In this document: piece after piece, positions 24,223 through 31,252 of the stretch | Layout of the letters: each line of letters starts with the position of its first letter | Numbering within the stretch: position 1 is the stretch's first letter | Assembly (NCBI GenBank): GCA_963932955.1 | Contig: CAWVRK010000020.1 | Location: forward strand, 1 to 31,252 | Length of the DNA stretch: 31,252 nt | Direction of reading: 5' to 3' | Source: Flavicella sp963932955 | GTDB lineage: Bacteria; Bacteroidota; Bacteroidia; Flavobacteriales; Flavobacteriaceae | Notes under the pieces: model-generated | What the model saw: only the letters and a program-made list of their open reading frames with translations | Database searches by the model: none | Told to the model about the DNA's origin: nothing | Made by a program: the position numbers and the translations under genes

Positions 24223-24993
24223 TTATCGTAAAGTAATGGAGATGATGGTCAACAGTAGGGAAACTGCTGAAATGATGATTCCGTTGGTAGAACTGTTGGT
24301 AGAAGAGTTGACCTTAGGTTGGTTGGGCTCTATATAAACAACATCGTTTTGCTGTAAATAATAAACAGGAGAGTCAAAAAGTTTGGACGAGGTCAAATCA
24401 ATGCGTTCATAGGTCTTTCCAATTCCTGTTTCACGAACGACCAAAACGTTTTGACGTGTGCCATAAACGGTGAGGTCTCCTGCCAATCCCAAGGCTTCCA
24501 AAACGGTAATTCGTTCGTTATTGACATCATAGGTGCCTGGCCTTTTTACCTCTCCCAAAACAGTGACTTTGAAGTTGAGCAATCTCAGGTTTACAATGGG
24601 ATTGACCAAAAAAGGTTTCAATTTATTTTTGAGCAGTTCTTGAGCTTGCAAACGGGTCAAACCAGCCAATTGCAACTGTCCCAACTGTGGGTAATCAATA
24701 CTTCCGTCTTTGGCAATCAAATAAGTTTGCAATTGGGGTGTGCCTGCAGCAAAAACTCCTTTTGGATTGAAAGAAATCACGGGTAAATTGAAAGGAATGG
24801 CTGCCTCGTTGTCCAAGGAAGCAACTGTGATGGACAGCTTGTCATCGGCTTTCAACAAGGGCGTATAATTCAAATTGTTGGTGAGTTCAAGTGTATCTAC
24901 CCCCTGAAAATAGACCAAATCCTTCTTGGAAGCACATGAGTCTAATACGAGGAAGGATGGTATCAATAAAATAAGAAAGAAAGCTTGCTTCAT
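24223..24993 (-). CDS. wza: Outer-membrane polysaccharide export lipoprotein (Wza-like)
   Basis: Wza-type proteins form the outer-membrane exit pore for capsule or exopolysaccharide. The 256-residue precursor has a signal ending in lipobox LDSC (Cys19), a polysaccharide-export domain (PLLKADDKLSITVAS onward), and an SLBB domain (FKVTVLGEVKRPGTYDV, about residues 140-160). The C-terminal hydrophobic stretch GIIISAVSLLLTIISITL probably inserts in a membrane. Compared with E. coli Wza (379 residues) it is short, with one SLBB, as is common in Bacteroidota. It is followed 8 bases later by wzc. Confidence 0.93.
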   Translation of the reverse strand: MKQAFFLILLIPSFLVLDSCASKKDLVYFQGVDTLELTNNLNYTPLLKADDKLSITVASLDNEAAIPFNLPVISFNPKGVFAAGTPQLQTYLIAKDGSIDYPQLGQLQLAGLTRLQAQELLKNKLKPFLVNPIVNLRLLNFKVTVLGEVKRPGTYDVNNERITVLEALGLAGDLTVYGTRQNVLVVRETGIGKTYERIDLTSSKLFDSPVYYLQQNDVVYIEPNQPKVNSSTNSSTNGIIISAVSLLLTIISITLR

Positions 24994-25081
24994 GTGTGGT
25001 TTTTTTGCGAATTTACATTATTTTTAAAGGAAATAAAATTACTGATGCGTATTTTAAGTACTCAAAAAATAATAAAGAGAG

Positions 25082-26989
25082 CTATTGCGTTTTTGAAAGG
25101 ATGTCCAAGCTTGAAAAAACAGAGTTTTCAGAAATGTATTCCGGTACGATTTCCTTGATTCTATTTACTGTCGACTCCACATTTTGAACTTTGTTTTGCA
25201 CGCATAATTCATCAACCAAAGCAATTGTTTGTTCTACATTCAGATTGCGAACTTGGGCGATGGTTATTTTTTTATGGTGGGTTGGCAAGGTGTTTTCTTC
25301 GTCGTTCAACAATTCTTCGTACAACTTTTCCCCAGGTCTGAGACCTGTGATTTCAATGTCTATGTCTTCAGGATAGCGCAATCCTGAAAGTTGAATTATG
25401 CGCACTGCCAAATCGTAAATTTTAACGGAAGTCCCCATATCAAATAGAAAAATCTCCCCTCCCTTACCCATAGCGGCGGCTTCGAGCACCAATTGACAGG
25501 CCTCTGGTATCGTCATAAAATAACGTGTAATTTCTTTGTGAGTCAGGGTCAATGGCCCTCCTGCTTCAATTTGTTTTTTAAACAAAGGGATGACGGATCC
25601 ATTAGAGCCTAACACGTTGCCAAAACGTGTGGTGATAAACTTGGTCTTTGAGCCTTTAAGGGCGTTCATGCTGGTAACATACATCTCCGCAACACGCTTG
25701 GTCGCTCCCATTACATTGGTCGGATTGACGGCTTTGTCTGTTGAGACCATTACAAACTTTTTTACTTGGTGTTTGAAAGATAGGTCTGCGATATTTTTGG
25801 TACCCCCAACGTTGATCTTTACGGCTTCGTATGGATTTTCTTCCATCAACGGCACATGTTTGTAGGCAGCTGCATGAAAAACAATGTCTGGTTTAAAAGT
25901 CTCAAACATGGCTTCCATACTGTATCTGTCACGAACGTCGGCTACCTGGACTTTGAAACAGGTTTTTTTCTGTAGTTTTAGCTCTTGCTGCAAATTGTAT
26001 AGCTCCGACTCTGACTGATCGAGCAAAAGTAATTGCTGACAAGGGTAAGTGGTCAATTGTCTTGAAATTTCACTCCCAATAGAGCCCGAAGCACCTGTCA
26101 CCAAAATTCGTTTGTCTTGTAATTCTTCAGCGAGCATCGCATTGTTCAAATCGATAGGAATTCGTTCCAAGAGGTCTTCTATTCGAATTTGTTTGATTTG
26201 CCTCAGGTTCAGATCACCATTGATCCACCTTGAAATTAGTGGCGCAATTTTCACTTCGACATCCAGTTTGTAAAAGCGGTCAACAATTTCCAATATGACT
26301 TCTGGCTTGAGTGCTCGAATGGCGATGATGATTTCTTGAATCTTATGTTCACGAACAAATTTTTCTGTAATGGTTTTGGGCGCTAAAATAGGCAAACGGT
26401 TTATTTTCATGCCCACCTTTTTGGAATTGTCATCGATAAAACCAAACACGTTGTAGCTGTTATTGTCTTTTCCCAATGTAGCGTACAAGATAGCTCCCAT
26501 TTCTCCTGCCCCGTAGATCAAAACCGAAGTAGGTGTTTTAAAACTAGTTTTCAATGTGTAATAGACAGTCTTAAACACAAAACGACTGGTGATCAACACG
26601 ATGGTATTCAGCAAATAGTGAATGACAATAATGGGGGTGGAAAATTCAAAGAAAATGCTCAAGTTAAAAAAACCAGTGACCATTCCAAATAGAAACATAG
26701 ACATCATCAAAACACTGGAGCCTATGAATACGTTCAAGGCGTCTTTTATACCCGTATGCCGAACCACTCCCTTGTAAGACCCTATCAACAAAAAACTAAA
26801 CAATGCCAAGAAGACTAGAATCGGAATATGAAGAAAGAATGAGTACAAGTCAAAATCTAAAGAATTGAAACGAATTACATGAGCGATAAAAAAGGTTTGA
26901 ACAACTAGGAACAAGTCAATCAAAAGCACCAACCAGCGGGGCGCGTTTTTTGGGGTACGGTTTAAAACATAAGACTTCAACTCAGGCAT
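25082..26989 (-). CDS. Membrane-bound nucleotide-sugar 4,6-dehydratase (CapD/WbpM/PglF family)
   Basis: This 635-residue enzyme probably converts UDP-GlcNAc to a UDP-4-keto-6-deoxy sugar for polysaccharide or bacillosamine-type sugars. Four N-terminal membrane helices (about residues 15-145) precede a Rossmann CoA-binding-like domain (about 150-260) and the SDR catalytic domain: NAD motif TGASGSIGSE (near 294-303), AAAYKHVPLMEENP, and STDKAVNPTNVMGATKR (near 410-426). The usual SDR tyrosine is replaced by Met in the MxxxK arrangement, as known for this subfamily. GLRPGEKLYEELL is present near the end. Its 88-base downstream gap to wza holds no strong promoter. The exact product cannot be fixed from sequence. 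Confidence 0.93.
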   Translation of the reverse strand: MPELKSYVLNRTPKNAPRWLVLLIDLFLVVQTFFIAHVIRFNSLDFDLYSFFLHIPILVFLALFSFLLIGSYKGVVRHTGIKDALNVFIGSSVLMMSMFLFGMVTGFFNLSIFFEFSTPIIVIHYLLNTIVLITSRFVFKTVYYTLKTSFKTPTSVLIYGAGEMGAILYATLGKDNNSYNVFGFIDDNSKKVGMKINRLPILAPKTITEKFVREHKIQEIIIAIRALKPEVILEIVDRFYKLDVEVKIAPLISRWINGDLNLRQIKQIRIEDLLERIPIDLNNAMLAEELQDKRILVTGASGSIGSEISRQLTTYPCQQLLLLDQSESELYNLQQELKLQKKTCFKVQVADVRDRYSMEAMFETFKPDIVFHAAAYKHVPLMEENPYEAVKINVGGTKNIADLSFKHQVKKFVMVSTDKAVNPTNVMGATKRVAEMYVTSMNALKGSKTKFITTRFGNVLGSNGSVIPLFKKQIEAGGPLTLTHKEITRYFMTIPEACQLVLEAAAMGKGGEIFLFDMGTSVKIYDLAVRIIQLSGLRYPEDIDIEITGLRPGEKLYEELLNDEENTLPTHHKKITIAQVRNLNVEQTIALVDELCVQNKVQNVESTVNRIKEIVPEYISENSVFSSLDILSKTQ

Positions 26990-27130
26990 AGTTGTAATTA
27001 TCTTTTTAAAGATTTGTGGTTAGGAATGAGGAATGAATCTTACAGACTTAATGGTTGTTTTATGTAAAAATAATTTATTTTTATTAATTTCTCGTTTGAA
27101 TTGAAGAAGATTTATAAAAAAGGGGGGGGC

Positions 27131-28276
27131 TTAAAAAGTTTCCTTTTCTATAATTGACTCAAAAAGAGCGATGTGTGTGGCAACAACTTCTTTTTGATCA
27201 AATTCGTCTTCGGCTTTTTGACGGGAATATTTCCCCATTGCATTTCTGTCTTGTGGGGAATTGATTAATTTTTCGATGGCCTTTGCCAATAAGATGACTG
27301 CTTTTACGGGCACTTTGTAGCCATTCAATCCCTCTTCTACACATTCACGGCAACCAATTGCTTCTGTAGTGACAATAGGAAGTCCCACAGCGGCTGCTTC
27401 AAGCAAGACCGTTGGCATTCCTTCACGAAAGGAAGGCAATACGACGATTGCTGCCTTTTGATAGACTGGAAGCATCTCGGATTGAAATCCAATCCATTCC
27501 AAAAATCCAGGAATGCAATTTTTGAGTAAATAAGACTTGTCGACTGCTTCTTTGTTGCCATAGTCAATCATGCCACAAATTTGAAATAGGACAGTACCTT
27601 TGTATTTGTATTCCAAGAGTTTCGCAGCTTCAACAAATTCTTTGACTCCCTTATCCCAAAGCAGACGTGTTGGCATCAAGATGGTTAGAATTCCTTTGGG
27701 AATTGTATTCGCTGGGTAATACTTGTGTAAATCTACGCCAACTCCTTTGACGATTTGAAAGGTATTTTTAGCTGCGACAATTTTAAGTTCTTGAAGTTCA
27801 GCCAGATCGTCTTTGTTCTCAAAGACCAGATGATTGTCGGGTTTGTCAAAAGCAAAGCGCATCAATAAAATCATTATTTTTTGAATAAGACTTCTGCGAT
27901 CTCCGGTAAAATTGTAGCCCAAACCACTGATGCCGTTGACAGTCTTTAATTTTAGAATTTTAGAAATAAGGGTTCCATAGATGACCGGTTTCATCGTTAC
28001 TTGATACACCAAACTTGGCCGAATTTTTCGATACATAGTAAACATAAAATACAGGGCCTTGCATTCAGAAAACAGATGAGTGCCAGAACGGGAGATTGGC
28101 AGGTCTATGAATTGCATCCCTGCCTCTTGAATTTCGGAAGCACGACCCGTGTCTTTGGCTAAAACAGTCACTTGAAACCCTTTGTTAAGGGCTTCTTTTC
28201 CAATAGCCATCCGATGGGCGATAAAAATCCAATCGACATTGGCTACAATCAAAAGGCGTTTTGTGTTTTTCATCAT
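27131..28276 (-). CDS. Glycosyltransferase family 4
   Basis: This 381-residue retaining GT-B enzyme adds a sugar to the lipid-linked repeat unit. The N-terminal half shows the GT4 acceptor domain (VANVDWIFIAHRMAIGKEA, residues about 11-29), with VNGISGLGYNFTG typical of PglA/WbpH-like relatives. The donor-binding half contains the E-x7-E signature REGMPTVLLEAAAVGLP (near 280-296). The ATG overlaps the stop of the preceding membrane gene by 4 bases, indicating coupling. The donor is probably UDP-HexNAc by analogy with PglA, but that is weak inference. Its TAA is followed directly by an eight-C tract on the coding strand. Confidence 0.92.
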   Translation of the reverse strand: MMKNTKRLLIVANVDWIFIAHRMAIGKEALNKGFQVTVLAKDTGRASEIQEAGMQFIDLPISRSGTHLFSECKALYFMFTMYRKIRPSLVYQVTMKPVIYGTLISKILKLKTVNGISGLGYNFTGDRRSLIQKIMILLMRFAFDKPDNHLVFENKDDLAELQELKIVAAKNTFQIVKGVGVDLHKYYPANTIPKGILTILMPTRLLWDKGVKEFVEAAKLLEYKYKGTVLFQICGMIDYGNKEAVDKSYLLKNCIPGFLEWIGFQSEMLPVYQKAAIVVLPSFREGMPTVLLEAAAVGLPIVTTEAIGCRECVEEGLNGYKVPVKAVILLAKAIEKLINSPQDRNAMGKYSRQKAEDEFDQKEVVATHIALFESIIEKETF

Positions 28277-29469
28277 GCAAGTTTTCGTTTCTCCATTTGA
28301 GCAGGCAACTGTTCTGAGTATAAGGTGTCAAAAATTCGAAAAGCTGCAAAAAACAAATAGGGCAAAAACATCAATCGCATGCGATTTCCAAGGCCCAAAT
28401 TGTACAAATAGGAAGCAAATAGAAAAAGCAACAAACTTCCTGACACCAACGCAAATTTGACTTCTCGATTCAACATCTTAAAAGAAAGTCTTTTCCGAAG
28501 CAAGGATACGAATACACCGACAAAAACAACAATGTAGTAGCAGTTTTCCACTGCCGCAATCCAATGAATTGGACTTTTGATCGCTGACAAAAAAGGAAGG
28601 GGCATAAATAACAAATATAAAATCCGAGAAAAAAAAGTTGTTTCTTTCAGAGAAATGGCCGTGTTTCCTCCCAAAGATGCTGTATAATTGACAAAGTGAT
28701 CTTTGTATGCTAGTAAAGAATCCAAACTGAACCTATCTAAATCGGTAAAAAACAGGGCTCCTAACGGAAAAAGCACTAAAAAAGAAAATGCGGTTGCCCA
28801 AATTGCAAATGCCTTCAGTTGCTTTGAATTCTTCTCATCTCGTAGGATCAATACAAACAGAACGACAAGCAGGACAAAAAAGACATGGGGTCTGAGAAAA
28901 AAAATCAAAAGGAACAAAACAAGCATTTTCCAGTCGTAAGTTCGGTTGCTTATTTTTTTTAGAAGCAAAGCCATCCACAAAAACAAGAGAGCTTCCTTAC
29001 CTAGCATTCCTGTCCAAATATGGATACTCGGAAGCATAAAAAAGAGCAACAACGGATAGCTTCTCTTTCGAACCGCATCCAATTTGATCATTTCAAAATA
29101 AATCAAAAACCCTTTGAAACTTAGTGTCGCAAAGAGCAAGAACAAAACTGTTATCGAAACTTTTGCTTGTACCAAAGGATAAATGAAAAAAGAAAGGAAA
29201 CCGTGTCCAAAATCGAACAATTGGAGCCACGAATCCGCGTACAAAGCCGCATTGAAAAAATCATGGGGGTCTAAAATACTAGGAATCCGGTCTAAAGAAA
29301 GACCAAATACAAGGGATACCGAAAGGTGAAGGATTCCGAAAAGAACAAGAAATACGCGGTTTTCAAAACGGATTGTTTTTTGCAAAATTTTCCTAAGTTG
29401 AACTCCTATGTACCAAGCCAAAAGAAAGAGAACCAAACTATTGCTAAAAAGAGAGATGTATGGAATCAC
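28273..29469 (-). CDS. Polytopic membrane protein, probable Wzy-type polysaccharide polymerase
   Basis: This 398-residue protein has about ten to twelve membrane segments and large loops. It starts at GTG 29469, directly after the flippase TAA with no gap. Features expected of EpsG/Wzy-like polymerases include a periplasmic loop in the middle (about residues 225-265, LDRFSLDSLLAYKDHF) and a late NLGLGNRMRLMFLPYLFF stretch. Another block, WTGMLGKEALLFLWMALLL, is common in such proteins. Wzy proteins diverge strongly, so the call rests on topology and position between flippase and glycosyltransferase in an otherwise complete Wzx/Wzy set. Confidence 0.7.
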   Translation of the reverse strand: MIPYISLFSNSLVLFLLAWYIGVQLRKILQKTIRFENRVFLVLFGILHLSVSLVFGLSLDRIPSILDPHDFFNAALYADSWLQLFDFGHGFLSFFIYPLVQAKVSITVLFLLFATLSFKGFLIYFEMIKLDAVRKRSYPLLLFFMLPSIHIWTGMLGKEALLFLWMALLLKKISNRTYDWKMLVLFLLIFFLRPHVFFVLLVVLFVLILRDEKNSKQLKAFAIWATAFSFLVLFPLGALFFTDLDRFSLDSLLAYKDHFVNYTASLGGNTAISLKETTFFSRILYLLFMPLPFLSAIKSPIHWIAAVENCYYIVVFVGVFVSLLRKRLSFKMLNREVKFALVSGSLLLFLFASYLYNLGLGNRMRLMFLPYLFFAAFRIFDTLYSEQLPAQMEKRKLA

Positions 29470-30699
29470 TTACAAATATTGTTTTTTAAAAAAATAAAAA
29501 GAGAGTCCCGCATGTACCATACGTGCCAACAAGAAAGCAGCTGCACCTCCCAAATAAGAATGCAAAGGAACCAAGAGTATTGCAGCTAAAATCATGACTA
29601 CGTAAGCAAAGGCTGTGATTCTTCCAAAGAGTTTGTCTTGGTAGAGCGGCAGCAAGCCGTTCCATCCATAACTAGAAATACAGGCCACTAAAAAAGGAAT
29701 GGGACTCAATAGTTTGACGAGATGTACCGTTTGCAACAAATGACTCGGCTCTTCAAACTGCAGCCAACTGGTAATTAAAAAATTGCTAAAAATAAACATC
29801 CCCAAACTCAAGAGGAAGCCCATACCCAACAACACCATGCGTGTCGAAAACATCGCGGTTATATTTCTGTTGACTAACGGATAAAAGACACTGGTCAAAA
29901 CGGTGTTTACGGTAGAAAAAGCCCCTGAAAATTTGACACCAATTTGCATCAAGCTCACATGAGCAGGTAGCGCAAAAACACCAACCAAAAACACGATTCC
30001 AGTTCCGTAGGTTGACGGCAACAGGAGGTTGATAAATGCACTAAAATTTTCTTTCAAGTAGCGACAAACACTTTTAAAAGGCAACAACTGCAAACGAAAT
30101 CGATAGCTTTTGAGTACCCAAGCAAAAGAAAAGAGCGTCGTTAGAAACATTCCAATCGCTTCGAAAAGAGGGATTTTGTAATAATCTTTTGCCTCATGAA
30201 CAAAGCGCAACGCCAACAATACAAAGATACAGGTTCCTACCAAGTGGATTAGGGCAATGAATTTCATCTTTTCCAAGCCCATAAAAAACCAGCGCAAGGA
30301 AAATAAATCTCCCAACAACAAAAGGGAGCTCATCAAATAGAGCGTTTTGTAGTTTGAAAATTTTGGAATCCAAAAAGTCAGCACTAAAAACAAGGCTGTC
30401 AAAAACAAAAACAAAACCAGTTTTACGGAGAAGACTTCGTTGAAAATCGTTTGCAATTGCTGCGGATTTCCTTTGGTTTTGGCGAGGTCTCTTACGGTCG
30501 ACAAGTTGAAACCATAATTCAATAAGTTGACAAAAAACAAGACCAAGGCCATTGCAAAGGCGTACAAACCATAGTTGTACAAGCCTACTTTGAGAATCAA
30601 AAAAGGAATCATCCACAAATTCAAAGCCAAATCAATGGCTTTTAAGGAAAACAACGATACACTGTTTTCAAGGAGAGAACGGTATTTTTTTAAATTCAC
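29470..30699 (-). CDS. Wzx-type oligosaccharide flippase (MOP superfamily)
   Basis: This 409-residue polytopic protein probably flips undecaprenyl-diphosphate-linked repeat units across the inner membrane. It has about twelve hydrophobic helices in the MOP/MATE-like pattern, with the family-like start SVSLFSLKAIDLALNLWMIP (residues about 13-32), GLYNYGLYAFAMAL and NYGFNLSTVRDLAKTKG (about 61-77), a typical flippase element. It abuts the putative polymerase without gap and follows the priming transferase by 39 bases. Substrate specificity is not visible. Confidence 0.87.
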   Translation of the reverse strand: MNLKKYRSLLENSVSLFSLKAIDLALNLWMIPFLILKVGLYNYGLYAFAMALVLFFVNLLNYGFNLSTVRDLAKTKGNPQQLQTIFNEVFSVKLVLFLFLTALFLVLTFWIPKFSNYKTLYLMSSLLLLGDLFSLRWFFMGLEKMKFIALIHLVGTCIFVLLALRFVHEAKDYYKIPLFEAIGMFLTTLFSFAWVLKSYRFRLQLLPFKSVCRYLKENFSAFINLLLPSTYGTGIVFLVGVFALPAHVSLMQIGVKFSGAFSTVNTVLTSVFYPLVNRNITAMFSTRMVLLGMGFLLSLGMFIFSNFLITSWLQFEEPSHLLQTVHLVKLLSPIPFLVACISSYGWNGLLPLYQDKLFGRITAFAYVVMILAAILLVPLHSYLGGAAAFLLARMVHAGLSFYFFKKQYL

Positions 30700-30738
30700 T
30701 ACTTGTTTGAATTGGTCAATGTAATAACGTGTTTAAAT

Positions 30739-31252
30739 CTACTTAATTGTGTGGCTTGTCAACGTTCTAAATTTTTTTTCGATTGTAAAAAATACAAATA
30801 CATAACTGGTGACAAAAAAGAGGGCCACGCCGAAGAGTAGTGCAAGCTGTTGCCAAAAGCCCCATCGAAAGGCCCCACAAACCAACACGTTGACCAGCAA
30901 CTGAAGTATCGCATAGACCAAGGCTACCTTAAGGTGTGAAACTTGATAAAAATCCACCAACTTTTGATAGATATGATAGCGGTGGGGTGTGGTGATTTTT
31001 TCTTTTACAGACAAGCGATAAAAAATAGTGAGGATGCTGTCTGTCCCATATACGACTGCCATCAAAAGAATTACTGGAGCCTCAAGTTGGACCGCAAATA
31101 GAGTCGCTAAAAAAAACAAAACAACTGCAATGGATATGCTACCGATATCTCCTGCAAAAAAAAGAGCTTTTTTGCGAAAGTTAAAAAAACCAAAAACACC
31201 CAAAGAAATCCCTAAAAACAAAAGCAAATCTTCATTGACAAGGCCAGTCTGT
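30739..31252 (-). CDS. Undecaprenyl-phosphate sugar-1-phosphate transferase (MraY/WecA family), C-terminal part
   Basis: Only the C-terminal portion is in the window, and the frame is open to the right edge (upstream residues TGLVNEDLLL). Multiple membrane segments surround FFAGDIGSISIAVVLFF, the catalytic AGDxGS motif of the family, followed by TPHRYHIYQKLVDF, the conserved cytoplasmic His-rich loop that WecA/WbpL-type enzymes carry. It likely primes the polysaccharide repeat unit by transferring HexNAc-1-phosphate to undecaprenyl phosphate. A start inside the window at TTG 31227 is not credible because coding continues upstream. Confidence 0.88.
   Translation of the reverse strand, partial: QTGLVNEDLLLFLGISLGVFGFFNFRKKALFFAGDIGSISIAVVLFFLATLFAVQLEAPVILLMAVVYGTDSILTIFYRLSVKEKITTPHRYHIYQKLVDFYQVSHLKVALVYAILQLLVNVLVCGAFRWGFWQQLALLFGVALFFVTSYVFVFFTIEKKFRTLTSHTIK

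Overview
The window looks like a chromosomal stretch from a Bacteroidota bacterium, most likely class Flavobacteriia. The evidence is the AT-rich DNA, typical flavobacterial protein versions (a fused ResB-CcsA cytochrome c factor, a THUMP-like methyltransferase, a Tsp-type S41 protease) and several good matches to the Bacteroidetes promoter TTTG-N19-22-TAnnTTTG. The species cannot be named from sequence alone. No CRISPR array, insertion sequence, prophage or rRNA was seen. The only tRNA found is tRNA-Ser(UGA).

Layout. 1-3201 (minus) is a surE - small membrane protein - lpxB - comEC run. comEC leaves the left edge and is frameshifted at an 11-base T tract. 3415-6626 (plus) holds a Tsp/Prc-type protease and an OppC-like permease. 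6627-7577 has no intact gene, but it contains a three-hairpin RNA-like element, a decayed phoH/ylaK gene with its middle deleted, and a strong dyad next to a near-ideal dnaN promoter. 7578-11844 (plus) carries dnaN, an ACP phosphodiesterase, an unexplained 49-codon open stretch, an AI-2E-family exporter and a THUMP-like methyltransferase. 11877-14466 (minus) is modABC (molybdate uptake), followed by tRNA-Ser. 14879-16774 (plus) has a TSUP permease and aroC. 16820-21600 (minus) has ruvC, a previously unlisted 41-residue membrane protein, a small membrane/helical-repeat protein and the large cytochrome c maturation protein. 21836-31252 (minus) is a Wzx/Wzy-type capsule or exopolysaccharide locus, transcribed from the right edge: priming phosphotransferase (partial), flippase, putative polymerase, glycosyltransferase, 4,6-dehydratase, Wza and Wzc.

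How the parts work together. The polysaccharide block is a nearly complete assembly line. An undecaprenyl-linked repeat unit is primed, extended, flipped, polymerised and exported under tyrosine-kinase control, and the membrane dehydratase supplies a 6-deoxy-4-keto sugar nucleotide. More glycosyltransferases probably lie outside the window. The rest is mostly housekeeping: lipid A, replication clamp, recombination, aromatic amino acids, cytochrome c. The least conventional content lies in the comEC tract, the 6.7-7.5 kb region and small unlisted reading frames. No wholly new multi-gene system is evident.
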